NCBI GenBank assembly: GCA_022565635.1
Contig: JAIUMH010000012.1
Span: 1-38,114 of the forward strand
Reading direction: 5' to 3'
Source of the DNA: Flavobacteriaceae bacterium
Lineage (GTDB): Bacteria > Bacteroidota > Bacteroidia > Flavobacteriales > Flavobacteriaceae
DNA length: 38,114 nt
Part shown: piece by piece, positions 24,562 through 32,839 of the stretch
Layout: each line of letters begins with the position of its first letter
Position numbering within the stretch: the first letter of the stretch is position 1
Program-made: the position numbers and the translations under genes
Notes under the pieces: model-generated
Databases searched by the model: none
Told to the model about the DNA's origin: nothing
The model's input: the letters and a program-made list of their open reading frames with translations, nothing else

Positions 24562-25878
24562 ATGAGTAAAGAGACAGTACCTTACGTTCCATATAAAGTA
24601 AAAGATATCACTTTAGCGGAGTGGGGGCGAAGAGAAATAGAGTTAGCCGAGCACGAAATGCCAGGATTAATGGCTTTAAGAGAAGAGTACGGAAAACAAA
24701 AACCCTTAAAAGGAGCTAGAATTGCAGGTTGTTTGCATATGACTATTCAAACGGCTGTCCTTATTGAAACTTTAGTTGAATTAGGAGCTGAGGTAACTTG
24801 GAGTTCATGTAATATATTTTCTACTCAAGACCATGCAGCCGCTGCTATTGCAGCAACAGGAGTTCCTGTTTATGCATGGAAAGGAATGACCGAAGAAGAG
24901 TTTAATTGGTGTATTGAACAAACCTTGTTTTTTGGCGAAGATAGAAAACCATTAAACATGATTTTAGATGATGGAGGCGATTTAACCAACATGGTTTTTG
25001 ATGAGTATCCAGAATTGGCTTCAGGTATTAAAGGGCTTTCTGAAGAAACTACTACGGGTGTTCACCGCTTGTATGAACGAATGAAAAATGGAACTTTAGT
25101 GATGCCGGCAATCAACGTAAATGATTCGGTGACAAAATCAAAATTTGATAATAAATACGGCTGTAGAGAAAGTGCTGTAGATGCCATAAGAAGAGCTACA
25201 GATACCATGTTGGCAGGAAAACAAGTAGTGGTTTGTGGTTATGGTGATGTTGGAAAAGGAACAGCCGCTTCATTTAGAGGAGCAGGGTCTATTGTAACCG
25301 TTACAGAAATTGACCCAATTTGTGCTTTGCAAGCTGCAATGGATGGTTTTGAGGTGAAGCGCCTAGAAACCGTACTTCATAAAGCGGATATTGTGATTAC
25401 AACCACAGGAAATAAAGATATTGTGCGTGGTGAACATTTTGAAGCCATGAAAGACAAAACTATTGTTTGTAATATTGGTCATTTTGACAACGAAATTGAT
25501 GTAGCTTGGTTAAAAAACAATCATGGAAGCACCCGTGTAGAAATCAAAGCTCAAGTAGATAAATACACCATTAATGGTAAAGATATTATTTTACTTGCTG
25601 AAGGAAGGTTAGTGAATTTAGGTTGTGCAACTGGCCACCCAAGTTTTGTGATGAGTAATTCATTTACCAATCAAACCTTAGCGCAAATGGAACTTTGGAA
25701 CAATACAGATCAATATAAAAATGAAGTGTATATGCTTCCTAAACATTTGGACGAAAAAGTAGCTGAGTTACATTTAAGTAGAGTAGGTGCTGAATTGACA
25801 AAACTGAAAAAAGATCAAGCCGATTATATTGGCGTTGAAGTAGAAGGACCATTTAAACCAGAATACTACAGATACTAG
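24562..25878 (+). CDS. ahcY: Adenosylhomocysteinase
   Basis: This cytoplasmic NAD-dependent enzyme splits S-adenosylhomocysteine into adenosine and homocysteine, keeping the methylation cycle running. Typical parts are [43 protein letters not shown], the NAD-binding [25 protein letters not shown] and [16 protein letters not shown]. It ends with the family C-terminus FKPEYYRY, which reaches into the neighbouring subunit. The length of 438 residues is standard. A terminator lies 25 bases downstream. Confidence 0.98.
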   Translation: MSKETVPYVPYKVKDITLAEWGRREIELAEHEMPGLMALREEYGKQKPLKGARIAGCLHMTIQTAVLIETLVELGAEVTWSSCNIFSTQDHAAAAIAATGVPVYAWKGMTEEEFNWCIEQTLFFGEDRKPLNMILDDGGDLTNMVFDEYPELASGIKGLSEETTTGVHRLYERMKNGTLVMPAINVNDSVTKSKFDNKYGCRESAVDAIRRATDTMLAGKQVVVCGYGDVGKGTAASFRGAGSIVTVTEIDPICALQAAMDGFEVKRLETVLHKADIVITTTGNKDIVRGEHFEAMKDKTIVCNIGHFDNEIDVAWLKNNHGSTRVEIKAQVDKYTINGKDIILLAEGRLVNLGCATGHPSFVMSNSFTNQTLAQMELWNNTDQYKNEVYMLPKHLDEKVAELHLSRVGAELTKLKKDQADYIGVEVEGPFKPEYYRY

Positions 25879-25903
25879 TAAGTTGTTTTATCGCAATTAA
25901 TTC

Positions 25904-25939
25904 AACCGTTTTCAAGTCACATTGAAAGCGGTTTTTTTT
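25904..25939 (+). terminator. Terminator after ahcY
   Basis: A 12-bp stem with one mismatch (AACCGTTTTCAA at 25904-25915, TTGAAAGCGGTT at 25922-25933) encloses a 6-base loop and ends in a run of eight T. Confidence 0.88.
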
Positions 25940-25952
25940 GGCGTATTCCGGG

Positions 25953-25983
25953 GCCTGCCTGCCCAAGTGTTTATCAGGCAGGC
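25953..25983. repeat. GC-rich palindrome, related to the dispersed repeat (copy C)
   Basis: GCCTGCCTG (25953-25961) and CAGGCAGGC (25975-25983) form a perfect 9-bp inverted repeat with a 13-base loop. The arms match the CCTGCC / CAGGCAG arms of copies A and B, but the flanks do not. Confidence 0.65.
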
Positions 25984-26194
25984 TTTCCGTTTCAATTCCT
26001 CAAAACTCAAGTGTATTTTCTAATGTTTTAGCAAGAGCTTCCTGCCGGTCGCTTTACCAAAACAAGAAAATATCTACTTCCCTTTTTCCAGGATTTCCAC
26101 TTCAATCCCTAACGCATGAAAAGAACAGTTATAAAATTGAATGTTGAATATCAAATAACGAATACTGAATAGCGAATAGCGAATACCGAAGTTA

Positions 26195-26260
26195 GAATTG
26201 AGTACAAAGAATTAAGTACAAAGAATTAAGTACAAAGAATTAAGTACAAAGAATTAAGTA
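26195..26260. repeat. 14-base tandem direct repeat, 4.7 copies
   Basis: The unit GAATTAAGTACAAA is repeated at 26195, 26209, 26223 and 26237, with a partial copy at 26251. The first unit has one change (GAATTG). The units are contiguous with no spacers, so it is a slippage-prone array and not a CRISPR. Confidence 0.92.
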
Positions 26261-26497
26261 GTAATGCTTAGGGCTGAGAAATTTGAAATAGCAAATATGA
26301 AATTTGAAATAAACACAAGTCACGGTTCACGGTTCACAAATCACGAATAACGAATAACGAGCTTCCCTAAATAGCGTTGACCGTTTTGGGGAATTTTTAG
26401 TTAGCAAAGCCTTAAAATCTCCTTTTATTCTTTGTATTAAAGTCTTTTTAAAAAATTAAAACCAGATATAGATGATTAATTTCTCAAATAAATTGAC

Positions 26498-26505
26498 TAT
26501 TTTTG
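26498..26505 (+). promoter_or_regulatory. -7 box for the HTH-Fic gene
   Basis: TATTTTTG matches TAnnTTTG and predicts transcription from about 26512, 14 bases before ATG 26526. Its last five bases lie inside the palindrome at 26501-26516, so a protein bound there would block the promoter. No good -33 element is seen. Confidence 0.55.
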
Positions 26506-26516
26506 TCATGACAAAA
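26501..26516. promoter_or_regulatory. Perfect 16-base palindrome, probable operator
   Basis: TTTTGTCATGACAAAA is its own reverse complement over all 16 bases. It spans the end of the -7 box and the predicted transcription start of the HTH-Fic gene. A dimeric helix-turn-helix protein is the natural reader, and the gene's own product carries an HTH domain, so autorepression is the simplest inference. Confidence 0.6.
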
Positions 26517-26525
26517 TATTTCATT

Positions 26526-27590
26526 ATGAAATTAATTAGCACCAAACAAAAAAACTTAGGCTTAAAGGTTAATGAATTGGCGCAGTTAGTGGGTGTAGAT
26601 TCAAGTTTAATGAGTAGGATTATTTCAGGAAAGCGTCGCCCAACTATGCCCCAATTGAAGAAGCTAAGTGAAGTTTTAGATTTAGATTACAACCAATTAC
26701 TTAAAGAATTTTTAAGTCTTCAAGTAATGGAATTATTAGCTCCATATCCAGCCATTGCAGAAGAGGTAATTCAAGTTGCAGAAGAGCGTATAGCTTATCT
26801 TAAAGGAGAAGAGAAATTTACAGTTATACAGCTGAATCAACAAGTGTTAGATCTGCTCAAACAAGCTGAGCAATTACAAGTGCAATGGAGTAATCAAAAA
26901 CCACTAAATAGTTTGCAGGTTAACAAAATGAAAGAATACTTTCATACCGCTTATACCTATGAGAGCAATCGGATTGAGGGAAATACACTTACCTTAAGTG
27001 AAACTCACTTAGTAATTAATGAGGGTATAACCATTGGCGGTAAAAGTATGCGCGAACATTTAGAGTTGATTAATCATAAAGATGCTATTGATTTAATTTT
27101 TGATTTGGTTCAAGACAAGGTTCATTTTAATGCATTTTATTTAAAACAAATTCATCAATTAGTCTTAAAAGGGATAGACCAGAAAAATGCAGGCGTGTAT
27201 CGTTCTGTTCCTGTGCGTATTTCAGGAAGTGCACATTTGCCTCCAGCGCCTTATCTCATAGATCAATTAATGGAAGAATATTTTTTGTTTTATGAAATGC
27301 AAAAAAATGTTTTACATCCTGTTATACTTGCCGCAGAAATGCATGAACGCTTAGTTTCTATACATCCTTTTATAGATGGAAATGGAAGAACATCGCGTTT
27401 GGTTATGAACTTGATTTTGTTACAACATGGTTACACTTTGGTTAATTTAAAAGGAGATCCTAGCCAAAAACTAGCTTATTTTAAAGCTTTAGAAGCTGTT
27501 CAAGTCAATCATGAAAATTCGCATTTTCACAGGTTAATTGCTGAGCATGCCATAGAATCTTTGCAAGAGCATTTAGAGTTAGCTGGGTAA
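26526..27590 (+). CDS. Fic-domain protein with N-terminal HTH
   Basis: Fic proteins usually transfer AMP from ATP to a hydroxyl on a target protein. An XRE-type helix-turn-helix covers about residues 1-60 (VNELAQLVGVDSSLMSRIISGKRRP). The Fic core has the complete active motif HPFIDGNGRTSR (280-291), with catalytic His280. The inhibitory motif SNRIEG (147-152) fits the class II (S/T)xxxE(G/N) pattern, so the enzyme is probably self-inhibited by Glu151. The start at 26526 (MKLISTKQKN, 354 residues) is chosen because upstream in-frame starts at 26472 and 26508 precede the predicted transcription start. No separate antitoxin gene is visible. A palindrome over the promoter suggests self-regulation. 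The target is unknown. Confidence 0.93.
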   Translation: MKLISTKQKNLGLKVNELAQLVGVDSSLMSRIISGKRRPTMPQLKKLSEVLDLDYNQLLKEFLSLQVMELLAPYPAIAEEVIQVAEERIAYLKGEEKFTVIQLNQQVLDLLKQAEQLQVQWSNQKPLNSLQVNKMKEYFHTAYTYESNRIEGNTLTLSETHLVINEGITIGGKSMREHLELINHKDAIDLIFDLVQDKVHFNAFYLKQIHQLVLKGIDQKNAGVYRSVPVRISGSAHLPPAPYLIDQLMEEYFLFYEMQKNVLHPVILAAEMHERLVSIHPFIDGNGRTSRLVMNLILLQHGYTLVNLKGDPSQKLAYFKALEAVQVNHENSHFHRLIAEHAIESLQEHLELAG

Positions 27591-27592
27591 AA

Positions 27593-27626
27593 AAAAAGCT
27601 GTTTCATTTTACAGAAACAGCTTTTT
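27593..27626. terminator. Terminator after the Fic gene
   Basis: A perfect 13-bp stem (AAAAAGCTGTTTC at 27593-27605, GAAACAGCTTTTT at 27614-27626) encloses an 8-base loop, with A- and T-runs at the ends, directly after the stop codon. Confidence 0.9.
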
Positions 27627-27761
27627 GTTTTCATCAAAATACATGATTTAGAGGTTATGAATGCTAAGGAGTAAATTCATTTCTGACTTCAATATTTTTT
27701 ATTTTTTTTGGTTAATGAGCTGAATTTTAAACTTTTTCATTAATTTTAAAAAATTTTTGAT

Positions 27762-29114
27762 ATGCCACATCGCGCAATTGATACTTGGGTCATTAATCCA
27801 TTAAACCGATTTATGAGAAAATCCACCTCTAGTGGAATCCTCCTTTTTTTCATGGCTTTTCTTTCGCTAATTATTGCTAACAGTCCTTTACACGAAGCAT
27901 TTGACTCATTTTGGCAAACACGTGTTTCGTTTAATTTTGGTAGTTTCAGCGTAGATAACTCTTTGCTTCATTGGGTAGATGATGGTTTGATGTCCTTGTT
28001 CTTCTTTGTAGTTGGTTTGGAGTTAAAGCGGGAGCTAGTAGCTGGCGAATTAGCTCGACCTAAAGATGCCTTGATGTCAATTGTAGCCGCTATTGGTGGA
28101 ATGCTTTTGCCTGCCTTAATTTTTTATCTTTTTAATAAAGACGCATCCATAGATGCGCTAAACGGTTGGGGAATTCCTATGGCTACCGATATTGCTTTTG
28201 CCTTAGGAGTGATTTTCCTTTTGGGGGACAAAGTGCCAACTACCTTAAAAGTGTTTCTCACCGCTTTAGCTATTATTGATGATGTAGGTGCAGTTTCTGT
28301 GATTGCTTTTTTCTATACTGAAAGCCTTTCTTTTGTGAGCTTGATGTTGGGTGGCTTTTTTCTTAGTATCATGCTTTTATCTAATAGATTGGGCATAAGA
28401 AGTCCGTTGTTTTACGGTATTATTGGTATTGGAGGCGTTTGGCTGGCTTTTTTAATGAGTGGTGTACATGCAACAATCGCCGCTGTTTTAGCTGCTTTTA
28501 CTATACCCGCTAGTGTTGAAATTCACAAAGAAAGTTATTTAAAGAAAATCGGTTCTTTCACCAATCAACTTAAAAAGACCAAATCCTCTGCTCATGAAGC
28601 TATTCTTACCCCCAACGAAGAACAGGTTTATAATCAAATTAATTTGACCACAGAAGAAGCTATTTCACCTCTTCAGCGTTTAGAACATAAAATGCATCCT
28701 TTAGTGGCTTTTGTGGTTATGCCTATTTTTGCTTTGGCTAATGCTGGAGTTAGAATTGAAGAAAATTTTTTAGAAGTTCTGTCGGGAAGTGTGGCTATGG
28801 GAGTAGCCTTTGGACTTATCATAGGAAAAGTTGTTGGTATTGTAGGATTTGTGTATTTGTTTAGTAAATTGAAGCTATTTGATATACCAAAAAGTTTGAA
28901 TTTCAAGATGATTGTAGGTGTTTCTTTTTTAGCGGCTATTGGGTTTACTATGAGTTTATTTATAACTTCACTTGCTTTTGAAAACCCTGAATATGCCAAA
29001 CAAGCTAAATTAGGCGTAATTGCTGCTTCTTTTGTTGCAGGAACTATTGGCTTTTTTATTTTAAAATCAGCCTTGAAAAACCATGAGGGTAAGCCAGAGC
29101 TTAATCAAGGTTAA
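27762..29114 (+). CDS. nhaA: Na+/H+ antiporter NhaA
   Basis: This inner-membrane antiporter exports sodium in exchange for protons, important at alkaline pH and in saline habitats. Key segments are MATDIAFALGVIFLLG, carrying the Asp corresponding to E. coli Asp133, and ALAIIDDVGAVSVIAFFYT, carrying the paired Asp163/Asp164 of the ion site. FFVVGLELKRELVAGEL is the typical N-terminal region. The protein has 450 residues against 388 in E. coli. The extra length is a hydrophilic loop around residues 255-308 (HKESYLKKIGSFTNQLK and following), common in Bacteroidota NhaA. The gene has the most obvious link to the broken antiporter at 8614: both handle sodium or protons. Confidence 0.96.
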   Translation: MPHRAIDTWVINPLNRFMRKSTSSGILLFFMAFLSLIIANSPLHEAFDSFWQTRVSFNFGSFSVDNSLLHWVDDGLMSLFFFVVGLELKRELVAGELARPKDALMSIVAAIGGMLLPALIFYLFNKDASIDALNGWGIPMATDIAFALGVIFLLGDKVPTTLKVFLTALAIIDDVGAVSVIAFFYTESLSFVSLMLGGFFLSIMLLSNRLGIRSPLFYGIIGIGGVWLAFLMSGVHATIAAVLAAFTIPASVEIHKESYLKKIGSFTNQLKKTKSSAHEAILTPNEEQVYNQINLTTEEAISPLQRLEHKMHPLVAFVVMPIFALANAGVRIEENFLEVLSGSVAMGVAFGLIIGKVVGIVGFVYLFSKLKLFDIPKSLNFKMIVGVSFLAAIGFTMSLFITSLAFENPEYAKQAKLGVIAASFVAGTIGFFILKSALKNHEGKPELNQG

Positions 29115-29453
29115 GAAGTATAATTTATATTTACCTGAGTTCCATTATTCTCACTTTGTCAACCTGCCTTTGCTGTCAGGCAGAAATAGTTTTAAACCTA
29201 CTTAATTTTCACAAAGCTAATCACAAGGAAAATATTTCAGTATTTTTTAGAATTCAATTTTCGAATGAATCTTTTTAATAACAAAACTTTCTACCTACAA
29301 AATTAAGCTTGCAAAACTTACAAGAGGAGTTCACAGGTTTTCTTTCGTTTCAATAATTTTCTAGAATTGCATCATGCGAAGCTAATTGTTCACGGGTGGT
29401 GATTCCAACTCCGCATGGCACATAAATTTTGTTTTTTATAGCAACAATAGTTC
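29115..29453. other. Intergenic region between nhaA and hemL
   Basis: About 340 bases between convergent genes. It contains repeat copy B at 29133-29197. No gene and no strong terminator stem are seen in the rest. Confidence 0.6.
29133..29197. repeat. Dispersed GC-rich repeat, copy B
   Basis: It aligns with 259-327: CTGAGTTC, then TATTCTCACTTTGTCAACCT, then an inverted repeat core CTGCC ... GTCAGGCAG (a few bases shorter than in copy A), then AGTTTTAAA. The two copies are 29 kb apart and in the same orientation. Confidence 0.72.
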
Positions 29454-30746
29454 TTAAGCTTTCAACGCTGGAGCTAAATCGTTTAATGCTTGGATAGTAA
29501 TATCTAAATCTTCATAGCTCAATGCATCGTTTAAGAAATAACTTTCAAAAGCACTTGGCGGAAGATAAACTCCTCGCTCTAACATACCATGAAAATATTT
29601 TTTAAAGGTTTCGTTATTGGCTTTTGCCGCCGATTCAAAATCTACAACAGGCTCATGGTTAAAATGCACAGACATCATTGAACCTAAACGATTGATGGTA
29701 TGTGGAATTTCATGTTCCGTCAGCACTTTGGCTATGCCTTCGTGCAAATATTTGGTTTTATCGGCCAAGCTGGTAAAAATTTTATCTCTATCATTTAAAG
29801 ATTGAAGCATGGCTAAACCTGCTGCCATAGCTAACGGATTACCACTTAATGTTCCCGCTTGATACACTGGACCTTCTGGGGCTAAATGACTCATGATTTC
29901 TTTTCTAGCGGCAAAAGCTCCTACAGGCAAGCCACCACCAACAACTTTTCCAAAAGTTACAATGTCTGCTTGTACGCCTAATAATTCTTGAACCCCACCT
30001 TTAGCCAGTCTAAAGCCTGTCATTACTTCGTCAAAAATCAATAAAATTCCATGTTGGTCACAAAGACTTCTTAAGCCTTCAAGGAAACCTTTTTCAGGAA
30101 TAATACAGCCCATGTTCCCAGGGACTGGTTCAATGATGATGCAGGCAATTTCACCTTGGTTAGCTTCAACTAATTTTTCAACTCCTTGCAAGTCGTTGTA
30201 GTTAGCAAGTAAAGTATCTTTTGCTGTTCCTTTGGTTACCCCCGGGCTATTAGGTGCGCCAAAAGTAACTGCTCCACTTCCTGCTTGAATCAAAAACGAA
30301 TCTGAATGACCGTGATAACAACCAGCAAATTTGATGATTTTATCCTTTCCTGTGTAACCTCTAGCTAATCTTACCGCACTCATACAAGCTTCAGTTCCGC
30401 TATTTACAAATCTGATTTTGTCTATGCCGGGAACCATTTCAACTGCTAACTTAGCTATTTGTGTTTCTATTTCTGTGGGAATACCGTAAGAAGTCCCTTT
30501 TTTGGTTTTTTCAATAACAGCATCAACTACGGGTGGATAAGCGTGGCCTAAAATCATAGGACCCCAAGACGCAATATAATCAATAAGTCGGTTGCCATCT
30601 TCGTCATATAAATAAGCGCCTTTTGCTTCTTTCACATAAATGGGTTCTCCGCCCACTGCGCTAAAAGCTCTAACGGGTGAATTTACTCCTCCGGGTATAT
30701 ATTTTTGTGCTTCTTTAAAAAGCGCACTACTTCTTTTATAAATCAT
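29454..30746 (-). CDS. hemL: Glutamate-1-semialdehyde 2,1-aminomutase
   Basis: This PLP enzyme of the C5 pathway turns glutamate-1-semialdehyde into 5-aminolevulinate for haem synthesis. It opens with [19 protein letters not shown], typical of HemL. The PLP lysine is in [30 protein letters not shown] and FDEVMTGFR bind the cofactor. The length of 430 residues is standard. It lies 6 bases behind the glucosaminidase gene, in an apparent three-gene operon with the ACC deaminase-like gene. Confidence 0.97.
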   Translation of the reverse strand: MIYKRSSALFKEAQKYIPGGVNSPVRAFSAVGGEPIYVKEAKGAYLYDEDGNRLIDYIASWGPMILGHAYPPVVDAVIEKTKKGTSYGIPTEIETQIAKLAVEMVPGIDKIRFVNSGTEACMSAVRLARGYTGKDKIIKFAGCYHGHSDSFLIQAGSGAVTFGAPNSPGVTKGTAKDTLLANYNDLQGVEKLVEANQGEIACIIIEPVPGNMGCIIPEKGFLEGLRSLCDQHGILLIFDEVMTGFRLAKGGVQELLGVQADIVTFGKVVGGGLPVGAFAARKEIMSHLAPEGPVYQAGTLSGNPLAMAAGLAMLQSLNDRDKIFTSLADKTKYLHEGIAKVLTEHEIPHTINRLGSMMSVHFNHEPVVDFESAAKANNETFKKYFHGMLERGVYLPPSAFESYFLNDALSYEDLDITIQALNDLAPALKA

Positions 30747-30752
30747 AAAAAA

Positions 30753-31628
30753 TTATTTCTTAGTTTTTAAAATCAGTTCTTGACCTATGCTCAAATTATC
30801 AGAGCGCAACGCATTCATGCGCTTTAATTCTTCAACAGTAAGGTTGTATTTAGAAGCTATTTTGTATAATGTTTCGCCTTTTTGAACCACATGAACGTTT
30901 TGTTGGTAATCTACTCGAGTTTTTGGTTTAGGAAAGTTGGGTGGGGGTGTGCCATCTTTTACTTCGCGATCTAATTCATGTAAATTGTAACGCTCAATCA
31001 AACTGATGAGTTTTTCAGGATATTTTTTATCGGTAGCATAACCCGCCCTTCTTAATCCCTTTGCCCAAGCTTTGTAATCGGTGATTTCATAATCAAATAA
31101 AAAGGCATATCGTGGACGTTCATACAAAAAAAGCGAGTGATCTCTAAACGAATATTTAGGATCTACATATTTCCTAAAACATTCTTGCAATTCGTCATCG
31201 TCATGATAAACACGTTCCCCTTCCCAATTGGAACATTTAATGCCAAAGTGATTGTTAGAACGCTGCGCTAAGTCGCCATTAGCCGAACCCGATTCTAAAA
31301 TTCCTTGCGCCATTTTGATGCTTGCAGGAATACCATATAACTTCATTTCTTCCTGTGCAACACCAGCGTATTTCCAAATGTATGCCTCAACAGGATTGTT
31401 GAAATTAGGCTTTTCTTCTGTTGTTTCTATCTGTTGAGTTTGGTTGTTAGAAGCATCAGGAACTGATTTTTTTTGTTCCCCTACTTTTGGCGACTCACCT
31501 ACCTGAGTTTTTACCTCTTGCTCTTTTGTAGTTGGGCTTGGTGAAGCTTCAAAAACACGTTTCTTGCTACCGCAGGAAAACATAAAAAACAGCATGCAGA
31601 CAAGACTTATTTGTTTGTATATTTTCAT
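30753..31628 (-). CDS. Glucosaminidase lipoprotein with LysM domain
   Basis: A cell-wall hydrolase: an FlgJ/LytG-type glucosaminidase followed by a LysM peptidoglycan-binding domain. The N-terminus has a lipoprotein signal ending MFSCGSKK. A Thr/Lys/Gln-rich linker follows. The catalytic domain contains KMAQGILESGSANGDLA (catalytic Glu), SNNHFGIKCSNWEG and FRDHSLFLYERPRY. The LysM (VQKGETLYKIASKYNLTVEEL) lies at the C-terminus. ATG at 31628 gives a clean signal peptide; the frame's TTG at 31637 is less likely. It has 291 residues and begins one base after the preceding stop. Confidence 0.93.
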   Translation of the reverse strand: MKIYKQISLVCMLFFMFSCGSKKRVFEASPSPTTKEQEVKTQVGESPKVGEQKKSVPDASNNQTQQIETTEEKPNFNNPVEAYIWKYAGVAQEEMKLYGIPASIKMAQGILESGSANGDLAQRSNNHFGIKCSNWEGERVYHDDDELQECFRKYVDPKYSFRDHSLFLYERPRYAFLFDYEITDYKAWAKGLRRAGYATDKKYPEKLISLIERYNLHELDREVKDGTPPPNFPKPKTRVDYQQNVHVVQKGETLYKIASKYNLTVEELKRMNALRSDNLSIGQELILKTKK

Positions 31629-31629
31629 T

Positions 31630-32568
31630 TCAATCAATTAATGCTAAACCTTTTTTTAATCGAATTTTATTGACGCCTTCAATGCCTTGAAGTCCGCCCG
31701 TATGAACCGCTAAAATACGAGTATTTTTTGGAAAAAAAGAGTTTTTAATCAGGTCTTCTATGCCAAACATCATTTTTGCTGTATAAATGGGGTCCAGTTG
31801 AATTTTTGTTTTTTGGTAAAAATCATTCATCCATTTCACTAAGTGGTCATTTACTTTTGCATATCCACCAAAATGATAATCTGTAACCAATTTCCAATTG
31901 TTTTTAGATGTATAATTTTTTATTTCTTGCTGAAGGAAATCACCTTTTAAAGCCGGGAAACCCAGCAGTTGTTGATGGTTTTCTGAAGCTTCAATAAGTC
32001 CCGCTAAAGTACCTCCCGTTCCGCAAGGCGAAGTAACGAAATCAAACTCTTTATCTTCTTCCGAAAGTATTTCTTCACATCCTTTTACAGCCCATTGATT
32101 TGTCCCTCCTTCAGGAATAAAAAAAGCTTTTGGATGTTTGGTTTTCCACTTCAACTGAAGCTTTTCTTTATCTCTGTATAACTCTCGACTTACAAATTTA
32201 AATTTCATTCCGCATTGGTGCGCAAAACTTAGTGTGGGATTTGATGAGAAATCTTCTACCGCTAATTTCTCTAATTCTTCACCACGAATAATGCCAGTGA
32301 CTGGTAAGTTAAGTATTCGGCAAGCCTCAGCCGTAGCTGAAATGTGGTTGGAGTAGGCGCCTCCAAAAGTGATTATTTCATTACAACCACTACCAATTGC
32401 AAATTTTAAATTGTACTTGAGTTTTCTGAATTTATTTCCAGAAACAATGGGATGTAATAAATCTTCACGCTTCATGTAAAGTTCAACTTCTTCTTCCGCA
32501 TAGTAGTTGATCAATTGGTTTTCTGTGGTGACTTTTTGCTGAAATAATAAATCGAATTTTGAAGGCAT
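31630..32568 (-). CDS. 1-aminocyclopropane-1-carboxylate deaminase/D-cysteine desulfhydrase family
   Basis: A PLP-dependent fold-type II enzyme. The PLP lysine is in SGNKFRKLKYNL (about residue 49 from this start), and the serine/Asn loop GGAYSNHISATAEACR holds the substrate. The glycine-rich phosphate loop is SPCGTGGTLAGLIE. The family covers ACC deaminases and D-cysteine desulfhydrases; bacterial members of this length (312 residues) outside plant-associated strains more often act on D-cysteine, so true ACC deaminase activity is not assured. ATG 32568 (MPSKFDLLF) is preferred over TTG 32583. Possible operator half-sites lie upstream at 32611-32670. Confidence 0.88.
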   Translation of the reverse strand: MPSKFDLLFQQKVTTENQLINYYAEEEVELYMKREDLLHPIVSGNKFRKLKYNLKFAIGSGCNEIITFGGAYSNHISATAEACRILNLPVTGIIRGEELEKLAVEDFSSNPTLSFAHQCGMKFKFVSRELYRDKEKLQLKWKTKHPKAFFIPEGGTNQWAVKGCEEILSEEDKEFDFVTSPCGTGGTLAGLIEASENHQQLLGFPALKGDFLQQEIKNYTSKNNWKLVTDYHFGGYAKVNDHLVKWMNDFYQKTKIQLDPIYTAKMMFGIEDLIKNSFFPKNTRILAVHTGGLQGIEGVNKIRLKKGLALID

Positions 32569-32610
32569 TCTTGTTTTGATCAAAAAGTTAAGCTATAAGA
32601 AGTGTTTTTA

Positions 32611-32670
32611 AACTGAACTCAGTTGTAATTTAGACATCGTTAATAATTACGATATATATGCAAATATCGT
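32611..32670. promoter_or_regulatory. Cluster of short palindromes upstream of the ACC deaminase-like gene
   Basis: AACTGA/TCAGTT (32611-32624) forms a palindrome around AC. ATCGT at 32636, its inverse ACGAT at 32649 and ATCGT again at 32666 form repeated half-sites. Their place in the 271-base spacer suggests a regulator-binding region. No recognised family of site is matched. Confidence 0.3.
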
Positions 32671-32839
32671 TTATTTAGATGATATGATAAAACATGGGTA
32701 AAGAGATGATAATTTTTTACACATTAAAAGGTATGCTTTTTTGAATGTTTATAGATCTCAGTTTCTGCAATTAAATATTAAGGTTGCGCGTTTTATTAGC
32801 GATTAAAATTCAATTTCAAAACTCCTTTACAGCTATTCA

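Larger units (their letters stand above)
25940..26497. other. Repeat-rich, low-complexity intergenic region
   Basis: About 560 bases between ahcY and the Fic gene with no credible gene. It holds a GC-rich palindrome (25953-25983), GAATA-type near-repeats (26158-26190), a 14-base tandem array (26195-26260), GAAATTTGAAAT-like repeats near 26280-26310, and CACGGTTCACGGTTCAC / ACGAATAACGAATAACGA doublets (26322-26360). A 69-codon open frame here has no coding character. Confidence 0.75.

Noticed and set aside
21752-25878. A new lipid-modification system built from mvaS, GGGP synthase, the phosphopantetheinyl transferase and ahcY
   Set aside because: The genes are on alternating strands with their own promoters or terminators, and each is a known housekeeping family; only the overlap of two of them is firm.
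25938-26147. Open frame of 69 codons downstream of ahcY
   Set aside because: It begins inside the terminator T-run, crosses a GC-rich palindrome, has no family resemblance and lies in a repeat-rich spacer.
26195-26260. Tandem 14-base repeats as a possible CRISPR
   Set aside because: The units are directly contiguous with no spacers, too short, and no cas gene is nearby.
26472-26525. In-frame ATG codons upstream of the Fic start
   Set aside because: 26472 and 26508 lie before the predicted transcription start at about 26512, and the added residues do not look like part of the HTH domain.
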